This document shows positions 1-6,822 of a stretch of DNA of 19,116 bases, one piece after another. The stretch spans positions 1 through 19,116 of the forward strand of contig CAZMVY010000071.1 in assembly GCA_964569765.1 (NCBI GenBank), read 5' to 3'. The notes under the pieces were generated by a model. The model was given only the letters and a program-made list of their open reading frames with translations, had not been told where the DNA came from and did no database searches. Position 1 is the stretch's first letter. Each line of letters begins with the position of its first letter. The position numbers were made by a program, and so were the translations under genes. Source of the DNA: CAZMVY01 sp964569765. GTDB lineage: Bacteria; Planctomycetota; Phycisphaerae; UBA1845; PWPN01.

Positions 1-16
1 CCCGCCGCAGCACGGC

Positions 17-1189
17 CTACTGCGCCCGGCCCGGCGCGGCCCGCAGCTCGCTCACCCCGCGCGGCACCAGCCCTCCCCCTCTCCCTGCGAGAGAGACCGG
101 ACGCGGGGTGAGGCTGTCCTCTTCTCCACCACTTGATAAGGAGGGGCCGGGGGAGTGGAAGGCGCCGGGATTCCTGCCCCACGAGACTCTTTCCATTCGG
201 CCCGCCCGAGACCCGAACCCTGATGCCGGAAACCCGAGCACCCAGAAAACCGTCAGATCCCGCCGCCGCCCGACATCCACGCCGACAAAGCATGCGCGGC
301 TCCGCATGATCGCGCGGAGCGACTCTCCCATCCTCTCTGTGCTCCAGGTGCTTCCTGTGGCGAGTCGAGCGGGAAGCGCCAACGTCGCATCCTCGCACGC
401 CGCGATCTGCTCGCACGTCAGAAATGCCCCGACGTCGTCCAGGAATTCGCACAGAAACTCCTGCCGAAACAACGATTCGTCGTGGATCGACCGCCGGATC
501 TCCTCCGCGTTCAGTCGCAACCCCTGCGCGATCGCATCGTGCAGCGTCACGGTCGAATGACGGAACGACGCGTTGTCCCGCAGCTCCGCAAACAGGTTGG
601 CCGGCCCTTTCGGCGTGCTGGCCACGTCCAGTTCGCCCTCGCCACGCAATAGCGTCGGAAACACGGCCGCCCAGATCTCCCGGTCCTCCCGGTGCATCGC
701 GAACTCGTCGAGGAAGACATCGCCGGTGAATCCTCGCGCCGTCTGCGGGTTCGCCGGAAGCCCGATGACGCGGACCCCGTTCGGCAACGTGAGCTGCAGG
801 TGCCGCACTTCCATCCCCTCAAACGACGAATCGCACCGGTACGCGGCCGCAATCGCAAGGGCCTGACAGTGTTGCTGGGCCTTGAGCATCAGCTCCCGGC
901 TTTGCCGCTCTCCGGCCGAAAGAAACACCTGGTTCCTCCGCCGCTTGAGCCCCCGGAGGATTCGCCGCAGCGACTTCGTGAAGCTCTTGCCGATCTGCCG
1001 CGACCAGCAGCACCAGTTGAACCGCGCCGGCGACTCGACGTCTTCTCGCTGGTACGGCAACAGCGGTATGATCGGCCGCGCCGTCGCCGGCGCCCGGGGA
1101 ACCCCCGGCTCGGGATCGGGCACTCGGTTCTCAGGCTCCGGGTGGGCGACGGCATGCTGCTGGGATCCATCGTTCATCACCTCATGCAT
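17..1189 (-). CDS. Phage terminase large subunit, truncated in the nuclease domain (prophage remnant)
   Basis: The terminase large subunit is the ATP-driven motor and nuclease that packages phage DNA into proheads. Taking the ATG at 1189 gives 390 residues. A Walker A-like loop (SRQIGKSF, about residues 63-70), a Walker B strand ending in acid (VFLDEFA, 158-164) and a coupling motif STPKG (191-195) form a complete ATPase half. LLPYQR near residue 43 followed by the SRQIGKS loop resembles the Terminase_6 / Mu gp28-like families. The nuclease half begins normally (FVGVDVGRRRDLTVFWVL, first acidic residue D305). Homology then stops at about position 235, and the remaining 72 residues are low-complexity Pro/Gly/Arg/Ser text encoded by intergenic-type repeats. 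The protein should therefore lack nuclease activity and is probably a decaying gene. No portal, capsid or small terminase gene is visible beside it. A second start at 1177 is possible; neither start has a good ribosome binding site. Confidence 0.72.
   Translation of the reverse strand: MHEVMNDGSQQHAVAHPEPENRVPDPEPGVPRAPATARPIIPLLPYQREDVESPARFNWCCWSRQIGKSFTKSLRRILRGLKRRRNQVFLSAGERQSRELMLKAQQHCQALAIAAAYRCDSSFEGMEVRHLQLTLPNGVRVIGLPANPQTARGFTGDVFLDEFAMHREDREIWAAVFPTLLRGEGELDVASTPKGPANLFAELRDNASFRHSTVTLHDAIAQGLRLNAEEIRRSIHDESLFRQEFLCEFLDDVGAFLTCEQIAACEDATLALPARLATGSTWSTERMGESLRAIMRSRACFVGVDVGRRRDLTVFWVLGFPASGFGSRAGRMERVSWGRNPGAFHSPGPSLSSGGEEDSLTPRPVSLAGRGGGLVPRGVSELRAAPGRAQ
51..112. repeat. Dispersed intergenic-type repeat bounded by 11-bp inverted repeats
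   Basis: CTCACCCCGCG at 51-61 is the exact reverse complement of CGCGGGGTGAG at 102-112. Between them lies CCCTCCCCCTCTCCCTGCGAG, here split in description as 71-91, with a small internal stem CTCTC (79-83) / GAGAG (89-93). Text of the form 'CCCTCTCCCTGCGAGAGAG...GGGGTGAGG' is a commonly seen dispersed non-coding repeat in bacterial genomes. It lies inside the reading frame of the terminase remnant and supplies its aberrant C-terminus. Whether this is a mobile (MITE-like) unit cannot be told from one copy. Confidence 0.5.
121..160. repeat. Second dispersed repeat, CTTGATAAGG palindrome type
   Basis: CTCC...CACTTGATAAGGAGGGG...GGGGGAG between about 125 and 155 matches the style of the widespread imperfect-palindrome repeat whose core is CCCCTTGATAAGGGG, found between genes in many bacterial phyla. 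It sits directly next to the repeat at 51-112, so two repeat families are juxtaposed where the terminase coding sequence loses homology. Its arms are imperfect here (CCAC against GTGG at the outer edge, C-rich against G-rich inside). Confidence 0.45.
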
Positions 1190-1492
1190 CGCGCCCCGCG
1201 CTTTGCCCCGGCTCGCGCCCGCGAAACGCCCGGCCGGCCCGCTCGGGCCGCGCACAGATCCGGCGGCTCTGCCCGCGGGTTTGCATTCTCGGTCATGGCC
1301 TGTATGATCCTGCCGCCGTGCCTGGGCCGGGATGCACGCCCGGCGCGGGTATCGGCACACTCGCCGCCTCGCCGCGGCGGTCGGTTGGACCGGTCGGGTC
1401 GCCGAACCGGTTTTGGCGGTTTTCGTCGGACACGGGATGCCCCCGAACGCACGGTAACCTGGATCCCCGGAAGGGACGTTGGAGGTGTATCG
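1190..1492. other. Divergent intergenic region between terminase remnant and ACP gene
   Basis: This 303-base stretch separates the minus-strand terminase from the plus-strand ACP gene. On the minus strand, a 39-codon frame from 1296 to 1177 (MTENANPRAEPPD... ending CMR) has its stop overlapping the terminase start. It is Arg/Ala/Pro-rich, has no recognisable motif and only a distant AGGA ahead of it, so I do not call it a gene. On the plus strand, GGTAACCT at 1453-1460 lies about 30 bases before the ACP start and is a weak -10 candidate. I see no RNA gene or terminator. Confidence 0.4.
1481..1487 (+). promoter_or_regulatory. Ribosome binding site for the ACP gene
   Basis: GGAGGTG lies five bases ahead of the ATG at 1493. 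It rules out the long upstream in-frame extension as the true N-terminus. Confidence 0.7.
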
Positions 1493-1735
1493 ATGGCCAG
1501 CAAGGATGTCTTGGAGCGTGTAATCAAGGTGACGGCCCGGGTTCTGGATCTTGATCCGGACGCGGTCCGGCCGGAGTCGAACTTCGTGACCGACCTGGGC
1601 GCCGAATCGGTGCAGAGCGTGGAACTGGTCGCCGCCTTTGAGGAAGAATTCGGCATCGAGATGGAGGAGGATGCGGCACTGGCCGTCGAAACGGTGGGGG
1701 CCGCCGCCGACTTCATCGAGAAGCACCTGAAGTGA
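1493..1735 (+). CDS. Acyl carrier protein
   Basis: This 80-residue acidic protein has the four-helix acyl carrier protein layout. Ser39, in DLGAESVQSVELV, is the expected 4'-phosphopantetheine attachment site and begins helix II, followed by the typical FEEEFGIEMEEDAA stretch. ACPs carry acyl chains as thioesters for fatty acid, lipid or secondary metabolite synthesis in the cytoplasm. The usual DSL motif reads ESV, a modest departure that keeps the serine. The start is set by GGAGGTG at 1481-1487, five bases before the ATG. There are no fab genes next to it; the next gene, argS, starts one base after its stop, so the two are probably co-transcribed and translationally coupled. It may be a dedicated rather than the primary fatty acid ACP. 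Confidence 0.92.
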   Translation: MASKDVLERVIKVTARVLDLDPDAVRPESNFVTDLGAESVQSVELVAAFEEEFGIEMEEDAALAVETVGAAADFIEKHLK

Positions 1736-1736
1736 T

Positions 1737-3656
1737 GTGAAATCCATCCAGAGCCAGCTCGAGGCGTGTTTTCGCGAGGCCTTCGCGGCGGCCCTGGGCG
1801 ACGCGGGGCGCACGGCCGATCCGCTCATCCGGGCCGCGCAGGATCCCAGGTTCGGCGACTACCAGTCCAACGCGGCCATGGGGCTGGCCAAGACGCTCCG
1901 GCAGAAGCCGCGGGATGTCGCGCATCGGGTCGTCGAGGCGCTGGCGGCGCAGCCGGCCTTCACGGCCATGTGCGAGCCGCCCGAGATCGCCGGGCCGGGG
2001 TTCGTCAATCTTCGCCTCAAGCCGGCATTCCTGAGCGCCGCTCTTTCCGCCATCCCTCCGGCGCCGCCGGAGCCGGCGATCGACCGCCTCGGCATTGAAC
2101 CCGTCGCCCGGCCGCAGACCGTCGTGGTGGACTACTCCGGGCCCAACGTCGCCAAGCAGATGCATGTCGGCCACCTGCGCAGCACGATCATCGGCGATGT
2201 GATCGCACGCGTACTGGCCTTCGAAGGGCACAGGCCCGTCCGACAGAACCACGTCGGCGACTGGGGCCTCCAGATGGGCCAGATGCTCCGGCGGATCAGC
2301 ACGAACATGCCCTCTCTCATCGCCGGCGCGGCGGACGACGAGGCGGCCGTCGCCGCCGACATCGCCGAGCGGCTCGAAGAGATCGAACGGCAATACAAGG
2401 CGGCCCAGGCCGAGGAGAAGACGAATCCCACGCTGGCGGAGGAATCGCGCCGGTGGGTCGTGCGGCTGCAAAGCGGCGACGAGGAGGCGCAGCGGATCTG
2501 GCGATGCATCCGACGGGGCACACTGCTGGCCTGCCAGAGGATCTACGACCGCCTCGGCGTGCTGCTGACCGAGGAGGATGTCCGGGGCGAGAGCTTCTAC
2601 AACGATCGACTCGCCGAGACGGTGGACGAACTGCGGCGGACACTGAACGGCGAGGCCGCAGCGGTAACGGTTCGCGAGGATCAGGGCGCCTTGTGCGTGT
2701 TCCATCGCAATGAGAAGGGCGAGCCCGCCTTCACGGGTTCCGACGGCAACCCGCTGCCGCTGATCATCCGGAAGAGCGACGGGGCCTATCTGTATGCGAC
2801 GACCGACCTCGCGGCGATCCGATTCCGTGTCCGCGAGCTGCACGCCGACCGGATCATCTATGTGACGGGCGCTCCGCAGGCCTTGCACTTCGCGATGGTC
2901 TTCGCCACCGCGAGGGCCGCCGGATGGACGCGCCGGCCCGACGGCACGGACGTCCGCCTGGAACACGTCGCCTTCGGCTCGGTCCTGGGCGAGGACCGCA
3001 AGATCCTGCGAACCCGCTCCGGCGAGAACGTCAAACTCAAGGACCTCCTCGACGAGGCGGTTGCCCGGGCGGCGCAGCTCGTGCGGGCCGGTGAGGCCGA
3101 CCCCGCCAAACGCCGCGGCTTCAGTGAAGAGGAGATCCGGCAGATCGCCGAGGCCGTCGGCATCGGCGCCGTCAAGTACGCGGACCTGGTCCAGAACCGC
3201 ACGACCGACTACGTGTTCAGTTGGGACAAGATGCTCGCGATGGATGGCAACACGGCCCCGTACATGATGTACGCGTACGCGCGGATCCGGTCGATCTATG
3301 CCAGGGCGGCACAAAGCGACGAAGGACGAGGCGAAGACACCGTCTGCGCCGGGCAACCCGGCGCCGAACAGGACCCGCTCGATCTTTCCGAACCCGCGGA
3401 GCTCACGCTGGCCCGACGGATCCTCCAGTTTGCCGACACGCTCGAGGCCGTCGCCGAGGAACTCCGGCCGAACATCCTCACGAGCTACCTGTACGACCTC
3501 GCCGGTGCGTTCATGCGGTTCTACGAGAGCTGCCCCGTGCTCCGGGCGGCCACGCCGGCGATCCGCCGCTCGCGGCTGCGGCTGTGCGACCTGACCGCGC
3601 GCACGCTTCGCGCAGGTCTGACGCTTCTGGGCATCCGTGTACTGGAGCGGATGTGA
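1737..3656 (+). CDS. argS: Arginine--tRNA ligase
   Basis: This 639-residue class I aminoacyl-tRNA synthetase charges tRNA-Arg with arginine using ATP. The N-terminal Add-1-like domain contains GDYQSN (40-45). The ATP-binding HIGH motif is HVGH (143-146), in the typical context SGPNVAKQMHVGHLRST. The region equivalent to KMSKS is the ArgRS-style LGEDRKILRTRSGE (417-430). The C-terminal half is the helical DALR anticodon-binding domain, ending in LGIRVLERM, close to the usual terminus. Length is normal to slightly long. The start is a GTG one base after the ACP stop, with only a weak GAAG upstream; an in-frame ATG is not available nearby, and the N-terminal homology supports GTG. Translation is probably coupled to the ACP gene. 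Confidence 0.96.
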   Translation: MKSIQSQLEACFREAFAAALGDAGRTADPLIRAAQDPRFGDYQSNAAMGLAKTLRQKPRDVAHRVVEALAAQPAFTAMCEPPEIAGPGFVNLRLKPAFLSAALSAIPPAPPEPAIDRLGIEPVARPQTVVVDYSGPNVAKQMHVGHLRSTIIGDVIARVLAFEGHRPVRQNHVGDWGLQMGQMLRRISTNMPSLIAGAADDEAAVAADIAERLEEIERQYKAAQAEEKTNPTLAEESRRWVVRLQSGDEEAQRIWRCIRRGTLLACQRIYDRLGVLLTEEDVRGESFYNDRLAETVDELRRTLNGEAAAVTVREDQGALCVFHRNEKGEPAFTGSDGNPLPLIIRKSDGAYLYATTDLAAIRFRVRELHADRIIYVTGAPQALHFAMVFATARAAGWTRRPDGTDVRLEHVAFGSVLGEDRKILRTRSGENVKLKDLLDEAVARAAQLVRAGEADPAKRRGFSEEEIRQIAEAVGIGAVKYADLVQNRTTDYVFSWDKMLAMDGNTAPYMMYAYARIRSIYARAAQSDEGRGEDTVCAGQPGAEQDPLDLSEPAELTLARRILQFADTLEAVAEELRPNILTSYLYDLAGAFMRFYESCPVLRAATPAIRRSRLRLCDLTARTLRAGLTLLGIRVLERM

Positions 3657-3693
3657 TTTGCCCCCGCACCGGACAACTGACAGAGTCAATGCC

Positions 3694-4482
3694 ATGGCTG
3701 TTCGTGACGAGGATATTGCGGCGGCCGCGAATCTCCTGAAACAGGCAACGTATGTCTGCGTGCTGACCGGCGCGGGCGTCTCCGCCGAAAGCGGCGTGCC
3801 GACCTTCCGCGGCGGGGGCGGACTCTGGGAAGGCGAGCGGATCGAGGACGTGGCTACACCGCAGGGCTTCCGGACCGACCCGAAGCGGGTCTGGCGATTC
3901 TACAACGCCCGGCGGCGACAGCTCCGCGCGGTGCGACCGAATGCCGGCCATTATGCCCTCGCCGAGATCGAGCGCCTTGTCCCCCGCTTCACGCTGATCA
4001 CCCAGAACGTCGACGGCCTGCACCAACTCGCCGGCAGCCGCAATGTCGTCGAGATCCACGGCAGCATCCGGATCGTCCGCTGCCTCACGTGCGGCGGCGA
4101 ACGCGATGCCGCCGACGAAGACCTGCCCGAGTTGCCCCTGTGCGAGCGCTGCGGCGGGTTGCTGCGACCGGCCGTAGTGTGGTTCCACGAAATGCTGCCG
4201 CCGGACGCCATGGCCGCGGCCGACGAAGCGATCGAAGCGTGCGACGTCATGCTCGTGGCCGGCACGAGCGGCGTCGTTCAGCCCGCAGCTTCCTTCGCCA
4301 CCTGGGCCTCGCGCCACGGAGCCGGGGTCATTGATGTGAATCCGGACCCGTCCGCGTTCACGCCGGTCCATACAGTCGGTCTCGCCGGTCCCTCGGGCGA
4401 GGTTCTGCCCGCGATCGTCCGGGCGATGAAGACGCAGAAAGCCTCGGGGCGCCCGGCCCCATCCGATAACCGGCAGGAGTGA
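3694..4482 (+). CDS. cobB: NAD-dependent protein deacylase, sirtuin class III (SIRT5/CobB-like)
   Basis: This 262-residue Sir2 family enzyme removes acyl groups from protein lysines, using NAD+ and releasing nicotinamide and O-acyl-ADP-ribose. GAGVSAESGVPTFR (26-39) is the NAD-binding loop, TQNVDGLH (103-110) follows, and H122 in the HGS motif is the catalytic base. A zinc site is formed by C130/C133 and C150/C153. Y70 and R73, in FYNARR, match the Tyr-x-x-Arg pair that lets class III sirtuins accept succinyl and malonyl groups, so desuccinylase or demalonylase activity is likely. A Val-Val-Gln-Pro segment (VVQPAAS, 194-200) is also typical. The start chosen is the ATG at 3694, where homology begins; longer in-frame starts overlap argS. 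No strong ribosome binding site is seen, and it lies 37 bases after argS. Confidence 0.93.
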   Translation: MAVRDEDIAAAANLLKQATYVCVLTGAGVSAESGVPTFRGGGGLWEGERIEDVATPQGFRTDPKRVWRFYNARRRQLRAVRPNAGHYALAEIERLVPRFTLITQNVDGLHQLAGSRNVVEIHGSIRIVRCLTCGGERDAADEDLPELPLCERCGGLLRPAVVWFHEMLPPDAMAAADEAIEACDVMLVAGTSGVVQPAASFATWASRHGAGVIDVNPDPSAFTPVHTVGLAGPSGEVLPAIVRAMKTQKASGRPAPSDNRQE

Positions 4483-4590
4483 GCCCATGATGTTCCCTGC
4501 ACGATCACGTCTCGGGCCGACGACCGGCGGACCACGGCCGCGACCGCGCTTCGCAGGAGTTGTCATTCGGAAAGGGGGGGCCGCCGGCCA

Positions 4591-5106
4591 ATGAAGCGCA
4601 ACATCGAACTGAAGGCTCGTTATCCCGATCTCGGCGAGGCGCGACGGATTGCCAAGGAGATCGGTGCCACGCTGCACACGTCCGAACGGCAACGCGACAC
4701 ATACTTCCGCTGCCGGAGCGGACGGCTCAAGTTGCGGCAGCGATGGACGGATCGCGGCGAGTGCAGCGAGTTGATCGGGTATCACCGAACCGACGCCAAC
4801 CAGCCACGGCCCAGCGAGTACTCGGTGGTGCCGATCGCGGACGCGGAGGCCCTGCGGGCGATCCTGGCGGCGGCCCTGGGCACGGCGGGGGAGGTGGACA
4901 AACGCCGCACGGTTTACCTCTACGAAAACGTGCGGATCCACCTCGACGACGTCCAGGGCCTCGGCACGTTCATCGAGTTCGAGGCCGTGCTCGACGGCTC
5001 GCGCAGCGAGGAGCAAAGCAACGCCACGCTCCGAAGGCTCGTCGAGGTATTCCGGATCGACCGCGACCGGATCGTGCCCGTGTCCTACTCCGACCTGCCG
5101 GCCTAG
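4591..5106 (+). CDS. CYTH domain protein (class IV adenylate cyclase / CyaB-like)
   Basis: This 171-residue protein begins RNIELKAR, the signature N-terminal strand of CYTH (CyaB-thiamine triphosphatase) proteins. It continues with paired basic and acidic strands (DTYFRCRSGRLKLRQR, then YRR-like charged strands) and ends in FIEFEAVLD, the usual late acidic strand. CYTH enzymes form a tunnel that binds triphosphate groups with a metal ion; members include adenylate cyclases, thiamine triphosphatases and tripolyphosphatases. The ExExK motif reads NIELK, so its first Glu is Asn, a form also seen in proteins annotated as class IV adenylate cyclases. Substrate cannot be assigned from sequence. A purine-rich AAAGGGGGG run lies about 12 bases before the ATG. 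It follows the sirtuin gene by 108 bases on the same strand. Confidence 0.85.
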   Translation: MKRNIELKARYPDLGEARRIAKEIGATLHTSERQRDTYFRCRSGRLKLRQRWTDRGECSELIGYHRTDANQPRPSEYSVVPIADAEALRAILAAALGTAGEVDKRRTVYLYENVRIHLDDVQGLGTFIEFEAVLDGSRSEEQSNATLRRLVEVFRIDRDRIVPVSYSDLPA

Positions 5107-5259
5107 TCGCGGGCGTGTCGGGACCCTCTTGCGATGCAGGCCACTTCCGGCCCGCGGCCCGCCGTCGTGCGGAAGGCCGGTCGGCCCGCACCGGGAATTC
5201 CTGACACCCTTGCACCTCGGCGCGGTACACTACAGTCCGCGGATTCTGGAGTCGGAACC
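5107..5259 (+). promoter_or_regulatory. Intergenic region with candidate promoter for the AmmeMemoRadiSam cassette
   Basis: After the CYTH gene, an imperfect GC-rich inverted repeat (GGCC..TTCCG at 5139-5149 against CGGAAGGCC at 5170-5178) could be a weak transcription stop, but it lacks a T run. Downstream, CTGACA at 5201-5206 and TACACT at 5226-5231 form a candidate -35/-10 pair with a 19-base spacer, 28 bases before the next start. GGAG at 5247-5250 is a plausible ribosome binding site for the ATG at 5260. The promoter call rests on pattern alone. Confidence 0.35.
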
Positions 5260-6795
5260 ATGAGCGGGCATTCGACGTATCGAACGGCGGTGATGACCAT
5301 GGCGATTCTCTCGATGACCACCGGCAGCCGCGCCGCGGCAGAGGAAGGCAAGGCCGTGCGGCCGGCGTACTGTGAAGGATCCTGGTATCCGGCGGGAGCG
5401 TCGGAACTGGCGGCGCTTGTGGACGATCTTCTTGCGAAGGCCCCGGCGCCGACGATCGAGGGCCGGCCCATCGCAATCGTCGCACCGCACGCGGGCTATC
5501 GCTTCAGCGCGCCCGTTGCCGCGGCAGCGTACCGCGCCCTGCACGGGCGGAACTGTCCACGCGTCATCGGGATCGCGTTCAGCCATCGTTACGCCGGCGC
5601 CTACCGGGGCGTGGACGTCCCGAAGGATCTGACCGCGTACCGTACGCCGCTCGGCGAAATCCCGATCGACCGCGCCGTGTGCGACGCACTGCTCGCCAAA
5701 CCGCCTTTCTCCGCGCACCCCGGCGTGGATCGCGGCGAGCACTCGCTCGAGCTTCAGTTGCCGTTCCTGCAACGGACGCTCAAGGATTTCCGCCTCGTCC
5801 CGCTCTACGTCGGGCAGATGGCGCCCGGCGACTACGTAGCCGCCGCCGAGGCGCTGTTGCCGTGGATCGACGATCAGACGCTGCTCGTGGCCAGCAGCGA
5901 CTTCACTCACTTCGGCCCCAACTACGACTATCAGCCGTTCAAGGAGGATGTCCCGAAGAAGCTCCGCGAGCTGGCCGACGACGCGGCCGCCGCAATCGGA
6001 CGGTGCGATGTCGACGGCTTTCTCGAGCATCTCGACAAGACCGGCGACACAATCTGCGGACGCGGGCCGATCACGCTGATGATGCGAACCCTATCGATGA
6101 AAGGGGGGGCGGACGCCGTCCGGACGGCAATCGACATGTCGGGCAACCTGACGGGCGATTGGACCAACAGCGTGACGTATCAGTCGTTCGTCTTCACCCG
6201 CCGGGCAGGAACGCTCGGCCCCAGGGAACGCGAGGTGCTGCTCACGCTTGCGCGGCAGACCGTTGCCGCCGTGCTCAACGGACAACCGCCGCCGAAGCCG
6301 AACGCCGACGATCTGCCGCCAGCCGTACGAAAGGACGGCGCGTGTTTCGTGACGCTCCAGAACCGCGGCGAGCTCCGCGGTTGCATCGGAAACATGATCG
6401 CCCAGGGCCCCCTCTACCAGGGCGTCATCGACAACGCCATCAACGCCGCCACAAGAGACTACCGCTTTGCGGACAACCCCGTGACGAGCCGCGAACTGCC
6501 GCAGATTCACATCGAGATCAGCTACCTCACACCGATGAAACGCATCGCCAGTCCCCGCGAAATCGTCATCGGTCGGCATGGGCTGTACATCGTGCTGGGT
6601 ATGCGCCGCGGCGTCCTGTTGCCCCAGGTGGCGTACGAACGCGGCTGGAGCCGCGATGAGTTTCTCGCCCAGGTTTGTCGGAAGGCGGGTCTGCCGCCCG
6701 ACGCCTGGAAACAGCCTTCGGCCGAAATATACTCGTTCGAAGCCGAGGTATTCGGCGAACCGGAGCCGACGGCGACTCGGCCGGCGGCGCGGTAA
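5260..6795 (+). CDS. amrB: Fused AmmeMemoRadiSam system proteins B (Memo) and A (AMMECR1), predicted exported
   Basis: This is a two-domain protein of 511 residues. Residues 1-28 look like a Sec signal peptide: a hydrophobic stretch (AVMTMAILSM) followed by SRAAAEE with a possible AAA cleavage site. Residues about 33-312 are a Memo domain. H77 in APHAGY, H109 in AFSHRY, H217 in SSDFTHFG and C266 in ICGRGP match the conserved metal-site residues known from human MEMO1. Residues about 318-500 are an AMMECR1 domain with the hallmark LRGCIG (372-377). In bacteria and archaea these two families occur with a radical SAM enzyme as the AmmeMemoRadiSam system, whose reaction is not established to my knowledge; here the partner enzyme is two genes downstream. 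The ATG at 5260 is preferred over a longer frame from 5134 because it gives the signal peptide and has GGAG nine bases ahead. Known family members are often cytosolic, so export is the unusual trait. Confidence 0.92.
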   Translation: MSGHSTYRTAVMTMAILSMTTGSRAAAEEGKAVRPAYCEGSWYPAGASELAALVDDLLAKAPAPTIEGRPIAIVAPHAGYRFSAPVAAAAYRALHGRNCPRVIGIAFSHRYAGAYRGVDVPKDLTAYRTPLGEIPIDRAVCDALLAKPPFSAHPGVDRGEHSLELQLPFLQRTLKDFRLVPLYVGQMAPGDYVAAAEALLPWIDDQTLLVASSDFTHFGPNYDYQPFKEDVPKKLRELADDAAAAIGRCDVDGFLEHLDKTGDTICGRGPITLMMRTLSMKGGADAVRTAIDMSGNLTGDWTNSVTYQSFVFTRRAGTLGPREREVLLTLARQTVAAVLNGQPPPKPNADDLPPAVRKDGACFVTLQNRGELRGCIGNMIAQGPLYQGVIDNAINAATRDYRFADNPVTSRELPQIHIEISYLTPMKRIASPREIVIGRHGLYIVLGMRRGVLLPQVAYERGWSRDEFLAQVCRKAGLPPDAWKQPSAEIYSFEAEVFGEPEPTATRPAAR

Positions 6796-6822
6796 ACGGT
6801 CCGGTGGGTGGAGAATCGCAAC

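Noticed and set aside
1177..1296. 39-codon minus-strand frame whose stop overlaps the terminase start
   Set aside because: Overlap is typical of phage genes, but the peptide is low-complexity with no motif and a poor ribosome binding site, so support is too thin to call it a gene.
1713..3695. 660-codon open frame on the minus strand opposite argS
   Set aside because: It mirrors a clearly conserved argS on the other strand, has no recognisable domain and is explained by high GC codon use suppressing antisense stops.
4487..5204. Plus-strand frame in the sirtuin-CYTH gap running through the CYTH gene in another frame
   Set aside because: It overlaps the conserved CYTH frame entirely and reads as Arg/Pro/Gly-rich shadow.
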